Notes under the pieces: generated by a model
The model's database searches: none
What the model was told of the DNA's origin: nothing
What the model saw: only the letters and a program-made list of their open reading frames with translations
Assembly: GCA_002297415.1 (NCBI GenBank)
Contig: DBKZ01000094.1
Span: 193 to 18,324 of the forward strand
Source of the DNA: Ruminococcaceae bacterium UBA737
GTDB taxonomy: Bacteria > Bacillota > Clostridia > Oscillospirales > Acutalibacteraceae
Length of the DNA: 18,132 bases
Direction: 5' to 3'
Part shown: in pieces, positions 1 to 6,285 of the stretch
How the letters are laid out: each line of letters starts with the position of its first letter
How positions within the stretch are numbered: position 1 is the first letter of the stretch
Translations under genes and position numbers: made by a program

Positions 1-234
1 TATTACGGAAATATTGCACCGTTTGAACGCAAAATAACCGACGGTGAAACGATTGATAAAGCAATTTTTCTTGAAGATAAATTAAAAGCGGAGCTTACAC
101 AAGAACAAAAAGCTTTGTTCGAAGCATTTGAAAAGGCGGAGTCCGAGGTTTCCTGTGAAGAAGAAGTAAGAGCCTTTACAGCAGGTTTTAAGTTAGGGGT
201 TAGGCTGATTAGAGAGGTGTTTGAGACGGAATAA
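1..234 (+). CDS. DUF6809-like protein, C-terminal part (5' end cut by window)
   Basis: An open frame runs from base 1 to a TAA at 232-234 and gives 77 residues. It begins YYGNIAPFE, which matches the conserved N-terminal word (LYYGNI-P-E) of a small helical protein family of unknown function, DUF6809, found in Clostridia and their mobile elements. Only a few N-terminal residues should be missing. The rest is charged and helical (KAELTQEQKALFEAFEKAE) and ends in FTAGFKLGVRLIREVFETE, also typical of the family. No catalytic motif is visible. Members are often found near prophages and plasmids, but this copy's upstream context is outside the window. The family call rests on recognising the motif; no function is proposed. 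Confidence 0.7.
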   Translation, partial: YYGNIAPFERKITDGETIDKAIFLEDKLKAELTQEQKALFEAFEKAESEVSCEEEVRAFTAGFKLGVRLIREVFETE

Positions 235-241
235 GAATTGT

Positions 242-477
242 GCGGCTTCGCCGCTGATATAACCAAACCCTATCGGCTCAGCCTTTCAGGCTGACCCACT
301 TCCCCTTTCGTCTAAAGGGGAAGCTTGGGTTTTTGCGGAGACTAAAGAAAAGGCTCCCTTCTTATTGACGAATGTCAATACAGAGGTGATTCCCCTGTTA
401 GGGGAAATGTCTGCGACAGCAGACAAAAGGGTTCCCGTCTTCCGGAGGAAAAGCGTAGTCGCGCTTTATGCGCGACT
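242..477. repeat. Mosaic of palindromic intergenic repeats (at least seven stem-loops)
   Basis: Between the DUF6809-like gene and the ABC-F gene there is no coding sequence. The stretch is packed with perfect or near-perfect hairpins: GCGGC/GCCGC (242-254), TCAGCCT/AGGCTGA (278-294), CTTCCCCTTT/AAAGGGGAAG (299-323), ATTGAC/GTCAAT (364-379), TTCCCC/GGGGAA (390-406), TGTCTGC/GCAGACA (408-425) and AGTCGCGC/GCGCGACT (457-477). AAACCC (265-270) can pair with GGGTTT (327-332) and enclose two of these hairpins as a three-way junction. The arms resemble the dispersed palindromic elements of gut Clostridia, with words such as GGCTCCCTTC and a closing GAGGGGGTATTCT. It is probably a non-autonomous repeat, possibly two elements inserted side by side. 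No poly-T tract follows any stem, so it is not a simple terminator. Confidence 0.7.
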
Positions 478-492
478 GAGGGGGTATTCTTC

Positions 493-527
493 TAGATGTT
501 AGACATTAGATTTTAGATATTAGACAG
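493..527. repeat. Five tandem TAGA-type heptamers
   Basis: The sequence divides exactly into five 7-bp units, TAGATGT, TAGACAT, TAGATTT, TAGATAT and TAGACAG. The first four bases are invariant and the last three vary. The array follows the palindromic repeat mosaic directly and precedes a small hairpin. It may be a microsatellite-like tract within a dispersed element; no function is evident. Confidence 0.75.
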
Positions 528-529
528 AT

Positions 530-565
530 GTGTGCCTCACGGCACAAAAATTAAATATAATTTTT
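530..565. other. Small hairpins downstream of the ABC-F gene
   Basis: TGTGCC (531-536) pairs with GGCACA (541-546) across a TCAC loop. AAAAATT (546-552) pairs with AATTTTT (559-565) next to it. Both lie within 45 bp beyond the ABC-F stop codon, so they could end or protect that transcript. The AT-only stem is weak and neither stem has a proper T-tract after it on the minus strand, so I do not call a confident terminator. The GC stem may instead be the edge of the repeat mosaic. Confidence 0.35.
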
Positions 566-573
566 AGCCTTAT

Positions 574-2448
574 TTATTCCTCGCAGAGCCTTTCCCATTC
601 TTCCATAAGCTCAAGCAGATTCTGCTGATTTAATTCAAGCTTATCTGACAGCTCCTGCAAAAGCACATAATCGGAAATATTTTTTTCATCATTAAGCTCT
701 GCTTTTAATTCCACGGCTGTTTTTTCCGCCTTTTCTATTTCCTGCTCAATCTTGCTTATGGCTCGTTCCTTTCTCGCTTTAAGCTTACCCGGGGTTACAT
801 AATTGCTCTTTTCCTTTTTTTCTTTTTTCTCAAAGCTATGTGTTTCTTCGGGAACGCTTTCGGTATGCGAGCTTAAATACTGAGAATATCCGTATTCATA
901 AAATCGGGTGCCGTCAGGCTCAAAATCAAGAAGCTTATTTGAAAGCTTTTTAATAAAATATCTGTCGTGGGAAACAAAAAGCATTGTTCCGCCGTATTCC
1001 GATAAAATATCCTCGAGCGCTTCTTTAGACTCAATGTCCATGTGGTTCGTAGGCTCGTCGAGAATAAGAAAATTAGGCTGTTTTATAAAAAGCTTGCAAA
1101 GGGCAAGCCTTACCTTTTCTCCGCCAGAAAGCATATCAAGGGTTTTAAAAACCTCTTCGCCCGTAAAAAGAAATCTGCCTAAAATGCTCCTTGCCTCAAA
1201 TTCCGTAAAATAAGGGTAAGAAGAAAAGAAATCGTCAAGCACGGAAATACCGCCTTTAAAATGCGCCATCTGCTGGTCGAAATATCCGATATCCACCTGT
1301 TTTCCGAATAAAAATTCTCCCGAAATTTTCTTTACGGAGCCCGTGAGGGTTTTTAACAGGGTTGATTTTCCTATGCCGTTTTGACCTATAATGCCTATTC
1401 GGTCGCCTCTTTGAACCGTAAAATTAAGCACGGCTAATTTTTTGTCAAATCCGATTTCGAGATTTCTGACGGTCAGCGCCGTCTCACTGCTTTTGTATCT
1501 CGGCGAAAGCTTGAAATTAAAGGTTCTTGTGTCCGATTTTTCGGGAGCGTCCAAAATATCCATCCGCTCTATTTGCTTTAGCTTGGATTGCGCCATTTTA
1601 GCTTTGGTAGCCTTATAGCGAAATCTTTCGGCTAAATCGTTAAGCCTTTTAATTTTCTCCTGCTGAGCCTCGTATTTTTTTAAAGCCAAGGCTTGGCGCT
1701 TTTTCTTTTCCTCGGCAAAAAAAGAATAATTTCCTGCATAATAATGCGCTTTTTTGTTTTCGATATCATAAATTCGGTTTACCGTGTTATCAAGAAACAT
1801 TCTGTCATGCGATACCGTTATTACCGCTTTTTTATACTCTCTTATATAGCTTTCAAGCCATGAAATCGCTCCGACATCGAGATGGTTTGTCGGCTCGTCG
1901 AGAAGAAGAATATCGGGCTTTGAAAGAAGAAGCCTTAAAAAGGCTATTTTTGTCCTTTGACCTCCCGAAAATTCGCTGAGCTTTTTTGATTTATCGTCTT
2001 TTGAAAAACCGAAACGCGACAGCGCCGCCTCATATTCCTTCTCGAAATAAAATCCGCCGGCATTCGTAAACATATCGAGCAGAAGAGTGTATTCCCTTAT
2101 GTTTTCCTCGCTTTGGTCGTTCTCCATTTTTAAAAGGGAAGCGTCAAGCTTTTCTTTAAGCTCGGTGATATGAGAATATGCCGTTAAAATTTCATCGAGC
2201 AAGGTCCTGCTTTCGTCCTCAAAGGTCATCTGGTCAAGCATTCCTATCACGGTCCCCGAGGTTATGCTCTTAGAGCTTGCCGGAATTACATCATAGGCTC
2301 CGTAAATCGCCTTTAAAAGGGTGGTTTTTCCGCACCCGTTTCTGCCGATAATTCCAACCTTGTCGCCGGTATTTACCTCTATATTTATATTTTCAAGAAT
2401 GCTTTCTCCCGAAAGCTCTACGGTGGCGTTTGTTAAAGTAAGCTGCAT
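574..2448 (-). CDS. ABC-F family ATP-binding protein (YdiF-like)
   Basis: This 624-residue protein has two ATP-binding cassettes and no membrane segments, the layout of ABC-F proteins that act on the ribosome. Cassette 1 has Walker A GRNGCGKTT (35-43), signature SGGQ (161-164) and Walker B LLLDEPTNHLD (about 181-191). Cassette 2 has GQNGIGKST (355-363), LSGGE (440-444) and LILDEPTNHMD (461-471). A basic, helical linker at about 240-310 matches the inter-domain arm that reaches the ribosomal P-site tRNA in this family. The C-terminus (about 545-624) is a charged coiled coil, as in Uup/YdiF-type members. The ATG follows GAGG, which overlaps the stop codon of the upstream phosphodiesterase gene; the gap is only 7 bp, so the two are probably translationally coupled. 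The exact subfamily, and whether it confers antibiotic resistance, cannot be told by eye; the resistance-type hallmark of a long variable arm is not obvious. Confidence 0.93.
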   Translation of the reverse strand: MQLTLTNATVELSGESILENINIEVNTGDKVGIIGRNGCGKTTLLKAIYGAYDVIPASSKSITSGTVIGMLDQMTFEDESRTLLDEILTAYSHITELKEKLDASLLKMENDQSEENIREYTLLLDMFTNAGGFYFEKEYEAALSRFGFSKDDKSKKLSEFSGGQRTKIAFLRLLLSKPDILLLDEPTNHLDVGAISWLESYIREYKKAVITVSHDRMFLDNTVNRIYDIENKKAHYYAGNYSFFAEEKKKRQALALKKYEAQQEKIKRLNDLAERFRYKATKAKMAQSKLKQIERMDILDAPEKSDTRTFNFKLSPRYKSSETALTVRNLEIGFDKKLAVLNFTVQRGDRIGIIGQNGIGKSTLLKTLTGSVKKISGEFLFGKQVDIGYFDQQMAHFKGGISVLDDFFSSYPYFTEFEARSILGRFLFTGEEVFKTLDMLSGGEKVRLALCKLFIKQPNFLILDEPTNHMDIESKEALEDILSEYGGTMLFVSHDRYFIKKLSNKLLDFEPDGTRFYEYGYSQYLSSHTESVPEETHSFEKKEKKEKSNYVTPGKLKARKERAISKIEQEIEKAEKTAVELKAELNDEKNISDYVLLQELSDKLELNQQNLLELMEEWERLCEE

Positions 2449-2455
2449 AAAAACC

Positions 2456-2929
2456 TCAGATTCTTATAATACTTGCAAGTATGCCGTTGTCTCTTATGTC
2501 TATAACGGCATAAGAGCCCCTGCCGTCCCTCGGCTCGGCGCATGACCCTGGGTTTACGAGATAAACCCCGTTTACATATCCCTCATAGGCTTGATGAGTG
2601 TGCCCGAAAAGCGCTAAAGCGCAATCGTTTTTTAAGGCATAATCCGCTAAGATGTCTTTAGTAAACTTAACGGAAAAAGTATGCCCATGGCAAAAAAGGA
2701 TGTTTGTGTTTTCTATTCTTATAATATCACAATTCGGATATTTCGAAAACATATCGCAGTTTCCCTTTACGATATGAAAGGCAATATTCGGATATTTGCA
2801 TTGGCAATCTTCGATATCCTCTGTCTTATCCCCGAGAAAAAATATATGCTCGGCGTCTTTGTTTTCTCCTATAATTCTGTCGGCAATTTCATGTCTGCCG
2901 TGCGAATCTGAAATAATAAGTAATCTCAT
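2456..2929 (-). CDS. YfcE/MJ0936-type metallophosphoesterase
   Basis: This small single-domain calcineurin-like phosphodiesterase should use two divalent metals. From the chosen start, the metal ligands appear in family order: D8 and H10 (ISDSHG), D34 (FLGD), N57 (KGNCD), H81 (CHGHT), and H110 and H112 (FGHTHQ), followed by NPGS. The length of 157 residues is normal for the family. An upstream in-frame ATG at 2944 would add five residues, but the ATG at 2929 follows GAGGTTAAAGG and places MRLLIISDSHG at the N-terminus as in relatives, so I chose 2929. The natural substrate is unknown; family members cleave model phosphodiesters in vitro. It is the first gene of a leftward pair with the ABC-F gene and is divergent from the small-protein genes, with only about 39 bp between the start codons. 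Confidence 0.9.
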   Translation of the reverse strand: MRLLIISDSHGRHEIADRIIGENKDAEHIFFLGDKTEDIEDCQCKYPNIAFHIVKGNCDMFSKYPNCDIIRIENTNILFCHGHTFSVKFTKDILADYALKNDCALALFGHTHQAYEGYVNGVYLVNPGSCAEPRDGRGSYAVIDIRDNGILASIIRI

Positions 2930-2968
2930 AGCCTTTAACCTCATAAAATTAGTAATAGGGTGATGTAT

Positions 2969-3217
2969 ATGAATAACAGAAATTATGATTTAGATAAAAT
3001 AATGCGTGCGGCTCAAAGCTCCGGCATTGATAAAAGCTCCTTGGAAAAAGCCAAAGCAGGTGATACAAGGGCGCTTTTAAATAAATTAAGCGACACCGAC
3101 CGGCAAAATATTTTAAATGTCTTAAATGATAAGGAACAGCTTAAAAAAATATTAAGCGGAAAAAAGGCGCAGGGAATTCTCAATAACTTTTTAGGCGGCG
3201 GAAAAAAGAATGGATGA
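2969..3217 (+). CDS. Small hypothetical protein, first of a three-gene set
   Basis: This 82-residue protein of unknown function begins MNNRNYDLDKIMRAAQ. It is mostly charged and helical, has no transmembrane segment, and ends in a glycine-lysine tail (FLGGGKKNG). GTG and ATG codons at 2960 and 2963 are also in frame, but AGGGTGA sits 5 bp before the ATG at 2969, so that start is preferred. It overlaps the next gene by 8 bp, indicating co-translation. Repeated words such as NKLSDTDRQNILNVLNDKEQLKKILS suggest a small helical bundle. Similar small proteins are common, uncharacterised neighbours in Clostridia, but I know no experimentally defined role. Confidence 0.75.
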   Translation: MNNRNYDLDKIMRAAQSSGIDKSSLEKAKAGDTRALLNKLSDTDRQNILNVLNDKEQLKKILSGKKAQGILNNFLGGGKKNG

Positions 3218-3542
3218 TTTATCTTCAAAGCTTGAGGGCATTTTAAACGACCCCGAAAGCATGGAACAGGTCCGCCGAATGGCAGAGGGGCTTTTAGGCT
3301 CTCAAAGCGACGAGCCTAAGGAATATGATAAATCGGGGCCCGATCCGCAGTATATAAAAAAGCTTATGCCTGTTTTTTCTAAGCTTAACTCAAAATCGGA
3401 CGATAAAAGAATTGCGCTTTTAATGGCACTTAAGCCCAACCTAAGCGAGGAGCGCCGAAATAAGGTGGACGCGGCGGTTAAGCTTATCAAGCTTATAGAA
3501 ATGCTCCCTTATCTTAAAGAATGCGGACTTCTTGATTTTTAA
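3210..3542 (+). CDS. Small hypothetical helical protein, second of the set
   Basis: The protein is 110 residues, acidic at the N-terminus (MDDLSSKLEGILNDPESMEQV) and has a C-terminal half rich in helix (residues about 65-110), including KRIALLMALKPNLSEERR and AVKLIKLIEMLPYLKECGLLDF. The C-terminal part looks like a conserved packing domain in which many short proteins of this kind end. There is no signal peptide or clear membrane segment. The ATG overlaps the end of the preceding gene by 8 bp, and the third gene starts 44 bp downstream, so all three are probably one transcript. The opening residues (LEGILNDPESMEQV) resemble the preceding protein in style but are not an obvious duplication. 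Function unknown. Confidence 0.75.
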   Translation: MDDLSSKLEGILNDPESMEQVRRMAEGLLGSQSDEPKEYDKSGPDPQYIKKLMPVFSKLNSKSDDKRIALLMALKPNLSEERRNKVDAAVKLIKLIEMLPYLKECGLLDF

Positions 3543-3586
3543 AAAAATTTAAGTAATACAGAACTAAACTCTGGGGCGGTGAATTT

Positions 3587-3985
3587 ATGGCTGATTTATC
3601 TAACGAAGAATTTTTACGCGAAACACAAAAAGCGGTTGAAAGAATGCGCGAAATGAATTCCAAAAGCAAATTCGACCGCTCTGTTCATAAAATGCCGCCT
3701 GCTCCGCCGTTTGTCAGATTAAACAGAACACCCGCTTATCAAAGACCGAGCGAGCAAAGAAAACAGGAAAGCGCGCGGGAAAACAGCCGAAATCAAAAAC
3801 CGAACCGCGGACAGGACAGCAATTTTATAGGCTCTGTTTTAAACGGTCTCGGGCTTAATTCGGGCAATATGAACGCCCTTAGCTCCGACCCCGATCTCTT
3901 TTTGATTTTAGGAATTATTCTGCTTCTTTCAAGCGAAAAAGGCGATAAAATGCTTATGGCGGCGCTTTTTTATATTCTCTTTTAA
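3587..3985 (+). CDS. Hypothetical protein with hydrophobic C-terminus, third of the set
   Basis: The 132-residue protein has three parts. A charged helix (1-30) is followed by a proline-, arginine- and glutamine-rich, probably disordered region (about 36-78), then a hydrophobic C-terminus with DLFLILGIILLLSS (103-116) and a second hydrophobic stretch MLMAALFYILF (122-132). The two hydrophobic stretches are separated by EKGDK and could form a membrane hairpin or a tail anchor. The ATG follows GGTGA with 5 bp spacing. The layout suggests a protein anchored at the membrane by its C-terminus with an exposed disordered arm, perhaps working with the two soluble products upstream; that is inference. 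I do not recognise a characterised family. Confidence 0.75.
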   Translation: MADLSNEEFLRETQKAVERMREMNSKSKFDRSVHKMPPAPPFVRLNRTPAYQRPSEQRKQESARENSRNQKPNRGQDSNFIGSVLNGLGLNSGNMNALSSDPDLFLILGIILLLSSEKGDKMLMAALFYILF

Positions 3986-4286
3986 AATATTCGTTTTTAT
4001 TCGCCTGAATTTTGCATTTTTATACTTTATGTAAACTGATTCAACCTTATAAGTTATCAAACTTATCCACCGACTATTCAACCGTTTGGGGTGAATATTT
4101 GGCAATTTATGGGTTAAATCGGAAAATTTACGGTGGATAACTCGTTGGAAAAGGTTAATTACCGTTTATGCAGACGTAAAATGAATTAAATTTTATGTAA
4201 ATCTGTTTACGGTCTGTAAAGAGTTTTTTTAGTAGATTTTTCGACTTAAAATCCTTAAAAATTTGGTAAACTTTTTTTATTCGATT
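3986..4286. other. AT-rich spacer with DnaA-box-like inverted pair
   Basis: No gene is visible in these 300 bases. TTATCCACCG (4063-4072) and CGGTGGATAA (4131-4140) are an exact inverted pair, and each contains a word one base from the DnaA box TTATCCACA. Other repeated words are TTTATGTAAA at 4026-4035 and 4192-4201 and ATTCAACC at 4039-4046 and 4076-4083. The stretch lies between convergent genes, so it need not contain promoters. Confidence 0.5.
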
Positions 4287-4333
4287 AAAAAAGCACGGAA
4301 AGGTTTTTTAAAACCCTTCCGTGTACTTTTTTT
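4287..4333. terminator. Bidirectional intrinsic terminator
   Basis: A hairpin at 4294-4323 pairs CACGGAAAGG plus TTTT with AAAA plus CCCTTCCGTG, with one mismatch. It is flanked by six A (4287-4292) on the left and seven T (4327-4333) on the right, so it can end transcription both ways. It lies just beyond the ferredoxin stop codon (minus strand) and could also stop readthrough from the rightward small-protein genes. Confidence 0.85.
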
Positions 4334-4338
4334 AAGTA

Positions 4339-4509
4339 TCAGTCCTCGGAAATTGCTTCAACAGGACATCCGGCAGCGCAAGCACCGCAGCTGCAGCACT
4401 TATCAGCGTCTATCTCGTAATGGGTTTCTCCCTCGGAGATAGCTTCGCAAGGACATCCTGCGGCACAAGAACCGCAGCTGATGCATTCATCAGAAATCTT
4501 ATAAGCCAT
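4339..4509 (-). CDS. Short 2[4Fe-4S] ferredoxin
   Basis: This 56-residue clostridial-type ferredoxin is a soluble electron carrier. It has two complete cluster motifs: C9-x2-C12-x2-C15-x3-C19-P and C38-x2-C41-x2-C44-x3-C48-P. The two halves (ISCGSCAAGCP and CSCGACAAGCP) show the family's internal duplication. Two extra cysteines are present: C21, where relatives usually have valine (CPCEA against CPVEA in the second half), and C39. The ATG follows GGAGGTG with 6 bp spacing. It has its own consensus promoter and ends at a bidirectional terminator, so it is probably monocistronic with some readthrough from ricT. Redox partners cannot be told from this window. Confidence 0.95.
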   Translation of the reverse strand: MAYKISDECISCGSCAAGCPCEAISEGETHYEIDADKCCSCGACAAGCPVEAISED

Positions 4510-4577
4510 CGGTCACACCTCCATTAAGCGTTAAATATAGTACATCGAGACTTAAAAAGTCAGCGGTTACTAACAGT

Positions 4578-4606
4578 ATTGTAACAACAAATCATAAAAA
4601 ATGCAA
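4578..4606 (-). promoter_or_regulatory. Sigma-A promoter of the ferredoxin gene
   Basis: Read on the minus strand, TTGCAT (4606-4601), a 17-bp spacer and TACAAT (4583-4578) form a near-consensus promoter. It lies in the spacer between the ricT stop and the ferredoxin start. Confidence 0.8.
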
Positions 4607-4621
4607 GAGTAAATATCTGTA

Positions 4622-5476
4622 TTATTTGTCAGATTTAGAATTTTCAGGGGATTTTTCACCTTTTTTGGGCTTTGAAAGCACTTTTACACGGCTTCTGTGG
4701 GTTTTAAAGGGCATTCCCTCGCCGTCCTCAGGCTTGACAGACAGCTCGCCCGAGATAAGATTTGAGTCGACAACCGTGCCTGTTCCCTCAGGTGTCTTAA
4801 CCAGTGTTCCTATACTCGGGGTAATAGAAAGAAGATGCTTGTAGGAGTCCTCTTCATATTTAAGACAGCACATCAGCCTTCCGCAGCTGCCGGAAATTTT
4901 TGCCGGATTAAGAGAAAGTCCCTGATCCTTAGCCATTTTAATCGTAACGGGCTGAAAATCGTCAAGAAATCTTTTGCAGCAATAGGGCTGACCGCAAATT
5001 CCTATTCCTCCGAGCATTCTCGCCTCGTCGCGCACACCTATCTGTCTTAGCTCTATTCTTGTGTGGAAGCTGTTAGCGAGGTCCTTTACAAGCTCTCTGA
5101 AATCAACTCTGCCGTCGGCAGTGAAGAAAAATATTATCTTTCCGCCGTCAAACGAATATTCAACATCGACAAGCTTCATTTCAAGCTTATGCTCTTCGAT
5201 TTTTCTTTCGCAGATCTTAAAAGCGTCCTTTTCCTTCTGCTTGTTATCGAAAAGGCGTCTTCTGTCAGCGTCGGTAGCGAGCCTTAAAACTCTTTTAAGC
5301 TCGGATTTAAGCTGACCGTCGTCAATTTCTTTTATTTTGGAGCATACGGTTCCGAAAGCGTTTCCGTTAGCCGTTTCAACAATAACGCTGTCATTTATTT
5401 TAAGATTTAATTTATTCGGGTCGAAAAAGTAAGACCTTCCGCCCTCTTTGAATTTTACAGATATGACCTTGGTCAT
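4622..5476 (-). CDS. ricT: RicT/YaaT, PSP1-domain regulatory protein
   Basis: This 284-residue protein of the PSP1/YaaT family is close to the usual length. In Bacillus subtilis RicT works with RicA and RicF as the Y-complex, which promotes RNase Y-dependent mRNA processing and affects sporulation, competence and biofilm formation; the complex carries Fe-S clusters. The central domain includes DVEYSFDGGKIIFFFTADGR (104-123) and RIELRQIGVRDEA (140-152). The conserved cysteine blocks follow at 161-167 (CGQPYCC) and 198-204 (CGRLMCC), matching the cluster-binding region. The C-terminal tail (about 265-284) is lysine-rich and probably disordered. The ATG overlaps the holB stop in an ATGA and has GGAGG 9 bp upstream inside holB. 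No ricA or ricF is in the window. Confidence 0.95.
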   Translation of the reverse strand: MTKVISVKFKEGGRSYFFDPNKLNLKINDSVIVETANGNAFGTVCSKIKEIDDGQLKSELKRVLRLATDADRRRLFDNKQKEKDAFKICERKIEEHKLEMKLVDVEYSFDGGKIIFFFTADGRVDFRELVKDLANSFHTRIELRQIGVRDEARMLGGIGICGQPYCCKRFLDDFQPVTIKMAKDQGLSLNPAKISGSCGRLMCCLKYEEDSYKHLLSITPSIGTLVKTPEGTGTVVDSNLISGELSVKPEDGEGMPFKTHRSRVKVLSKPKKGEKSPENSKSDK

Positions 5477-6285
5477 TTATAATCCTCCATATTTGACGCC
5501 GCACATGATAAAAGCGCCAAATTCACATTTGTTTTAAGAAGCTGCTGCCATTTAGGAATTTCGCCGCAAAGCTTTGTGAGCATTTTCGAATATACGGGCG
5601 AGCTTAAATTGCTTTTAAGCTCCTGCACCGCATTTGCTCTGAGCCTTGAGAAAAATTCGTCCGCAAGAGCGCGGTCCTTTTCAAAGCTTTTCATCACAAG
5701 CAGCATATCGTATTCTTTTCCTGCCTTAAAAAATTCAAGGTACTGCTTCGCAAGGCTGTCTGCCCTGTCCGACTGTTCACTGTTTTCAGAAAAAGAAAGG
5801 GTTAAAAGAATACATCTTGAAAGAACGGTATTTAAAAGAAGAGTTCTTGAAGCCGCCGTCAGTACGAACACAACATATTTAGGCGGTTCCTCAAGAATTT
5901 TAAGAAGAGCGTTCTGCGCCTGCTCGTTCATCTTATGCGCGTCCTTTATTATAAACACCTTTCTTTTTCCCGAATGCGGAATTATAAAGGCTTTGCTTAT
6001 AATCTCCCTTATCTGGCTTACGGTTATGTTCTTTTTATCCTTTAAAGGGGTTATTTCTTCTATATCGGGGTGCGAGCCGTGCTCCGCCTTCAGGCATTCG
6101 GGACAATTCCCGCATGGCGCCGAGCCGTTTTTACAAACAGCGGTCCTTGCTATCATCAAGGCAAGCGCTTCGCACTCGCTTTCATCGGTTCCCTCAATTA
6201 AAAAAGCATGGGGAAATCTGTTTGCCGCGGCAAAGCTTTTAACCTTTTTATAAGCTTGATTTAACTCCCTGCCTGCGTCGCTCAT
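5473..6285 (-). CDS. holB: DNA polymerase III delta-prime subunit
   Basis: The clamp-loader subunit delta-prime belongs to the AAA+ fold and helps load the sliding clamp at replication forks. From the ATG at 6285 it is 270 residues. A zinc-binding group C51, C58, C61, C64 is visible, followed by VFIIKDAHKMNEQAQNALLK (110-129), then LEEPP (131-135) and the sensor-type SRC motif (156-158). The Walker A position (about 31-40) is degenerate, EGTDESECEA, with no GKT, so this subunit probably does not bind ATP, as in the E. coli homologue. An earlier TTG at 6318 lies inside trpS and is rejected; the ATG at 6285 overlaps the trpS stop in an ATGA. No strong Shine-Dalgarno is seen, so translation is probably coupled to trpS. 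The neighbour ricT is typical for Firmicutes; trpS upstream is less usual. Confidence 0.93.
   Translation of the reverse strand: MSDAGRELNQAYKKVKSFAAANRFPHAFLIEGTDESECEALALMIARTAVCKNGSAPCGNCPECLKAEHGSHPDIEEITPLKDKKNITVSQIREIISKAFIIPHSGKRKVFIIKDAHKMNEQAQNALLKILEEPPKYVVFVLTAASRTLLLNTVLSRCILLTLSFSENSEQSDRADSLAKQYLEFFKAGKEYDMLLVMKSFEKDRALADEFFSRLRANAVQELKSNLSSPVYSKMLTKLCGEIPKWQQLLKTNVNLALLSCAASNMEDYK

Noticed and set aside
242..477. CRISPR array or tRNA-like structure
   Set aside because: The hairpins differ in sequence and spacing, with no repeat-spacer periodicity and no cloverleaf.
908..1213. Plus-strand open frame inside the ABC-F gene
   Set aside because: It lies wholly antisense to conserved Walker and signature motifs and has no protein-family character.
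5576..6253. A 225-codon open frame on the plus strand opposite holB
   Set aside because: It is antisense to the clearly recognisable delta-prime gene, has no ribosome binding site and a cysteine/serine-rich composition typical of a shadow frame.
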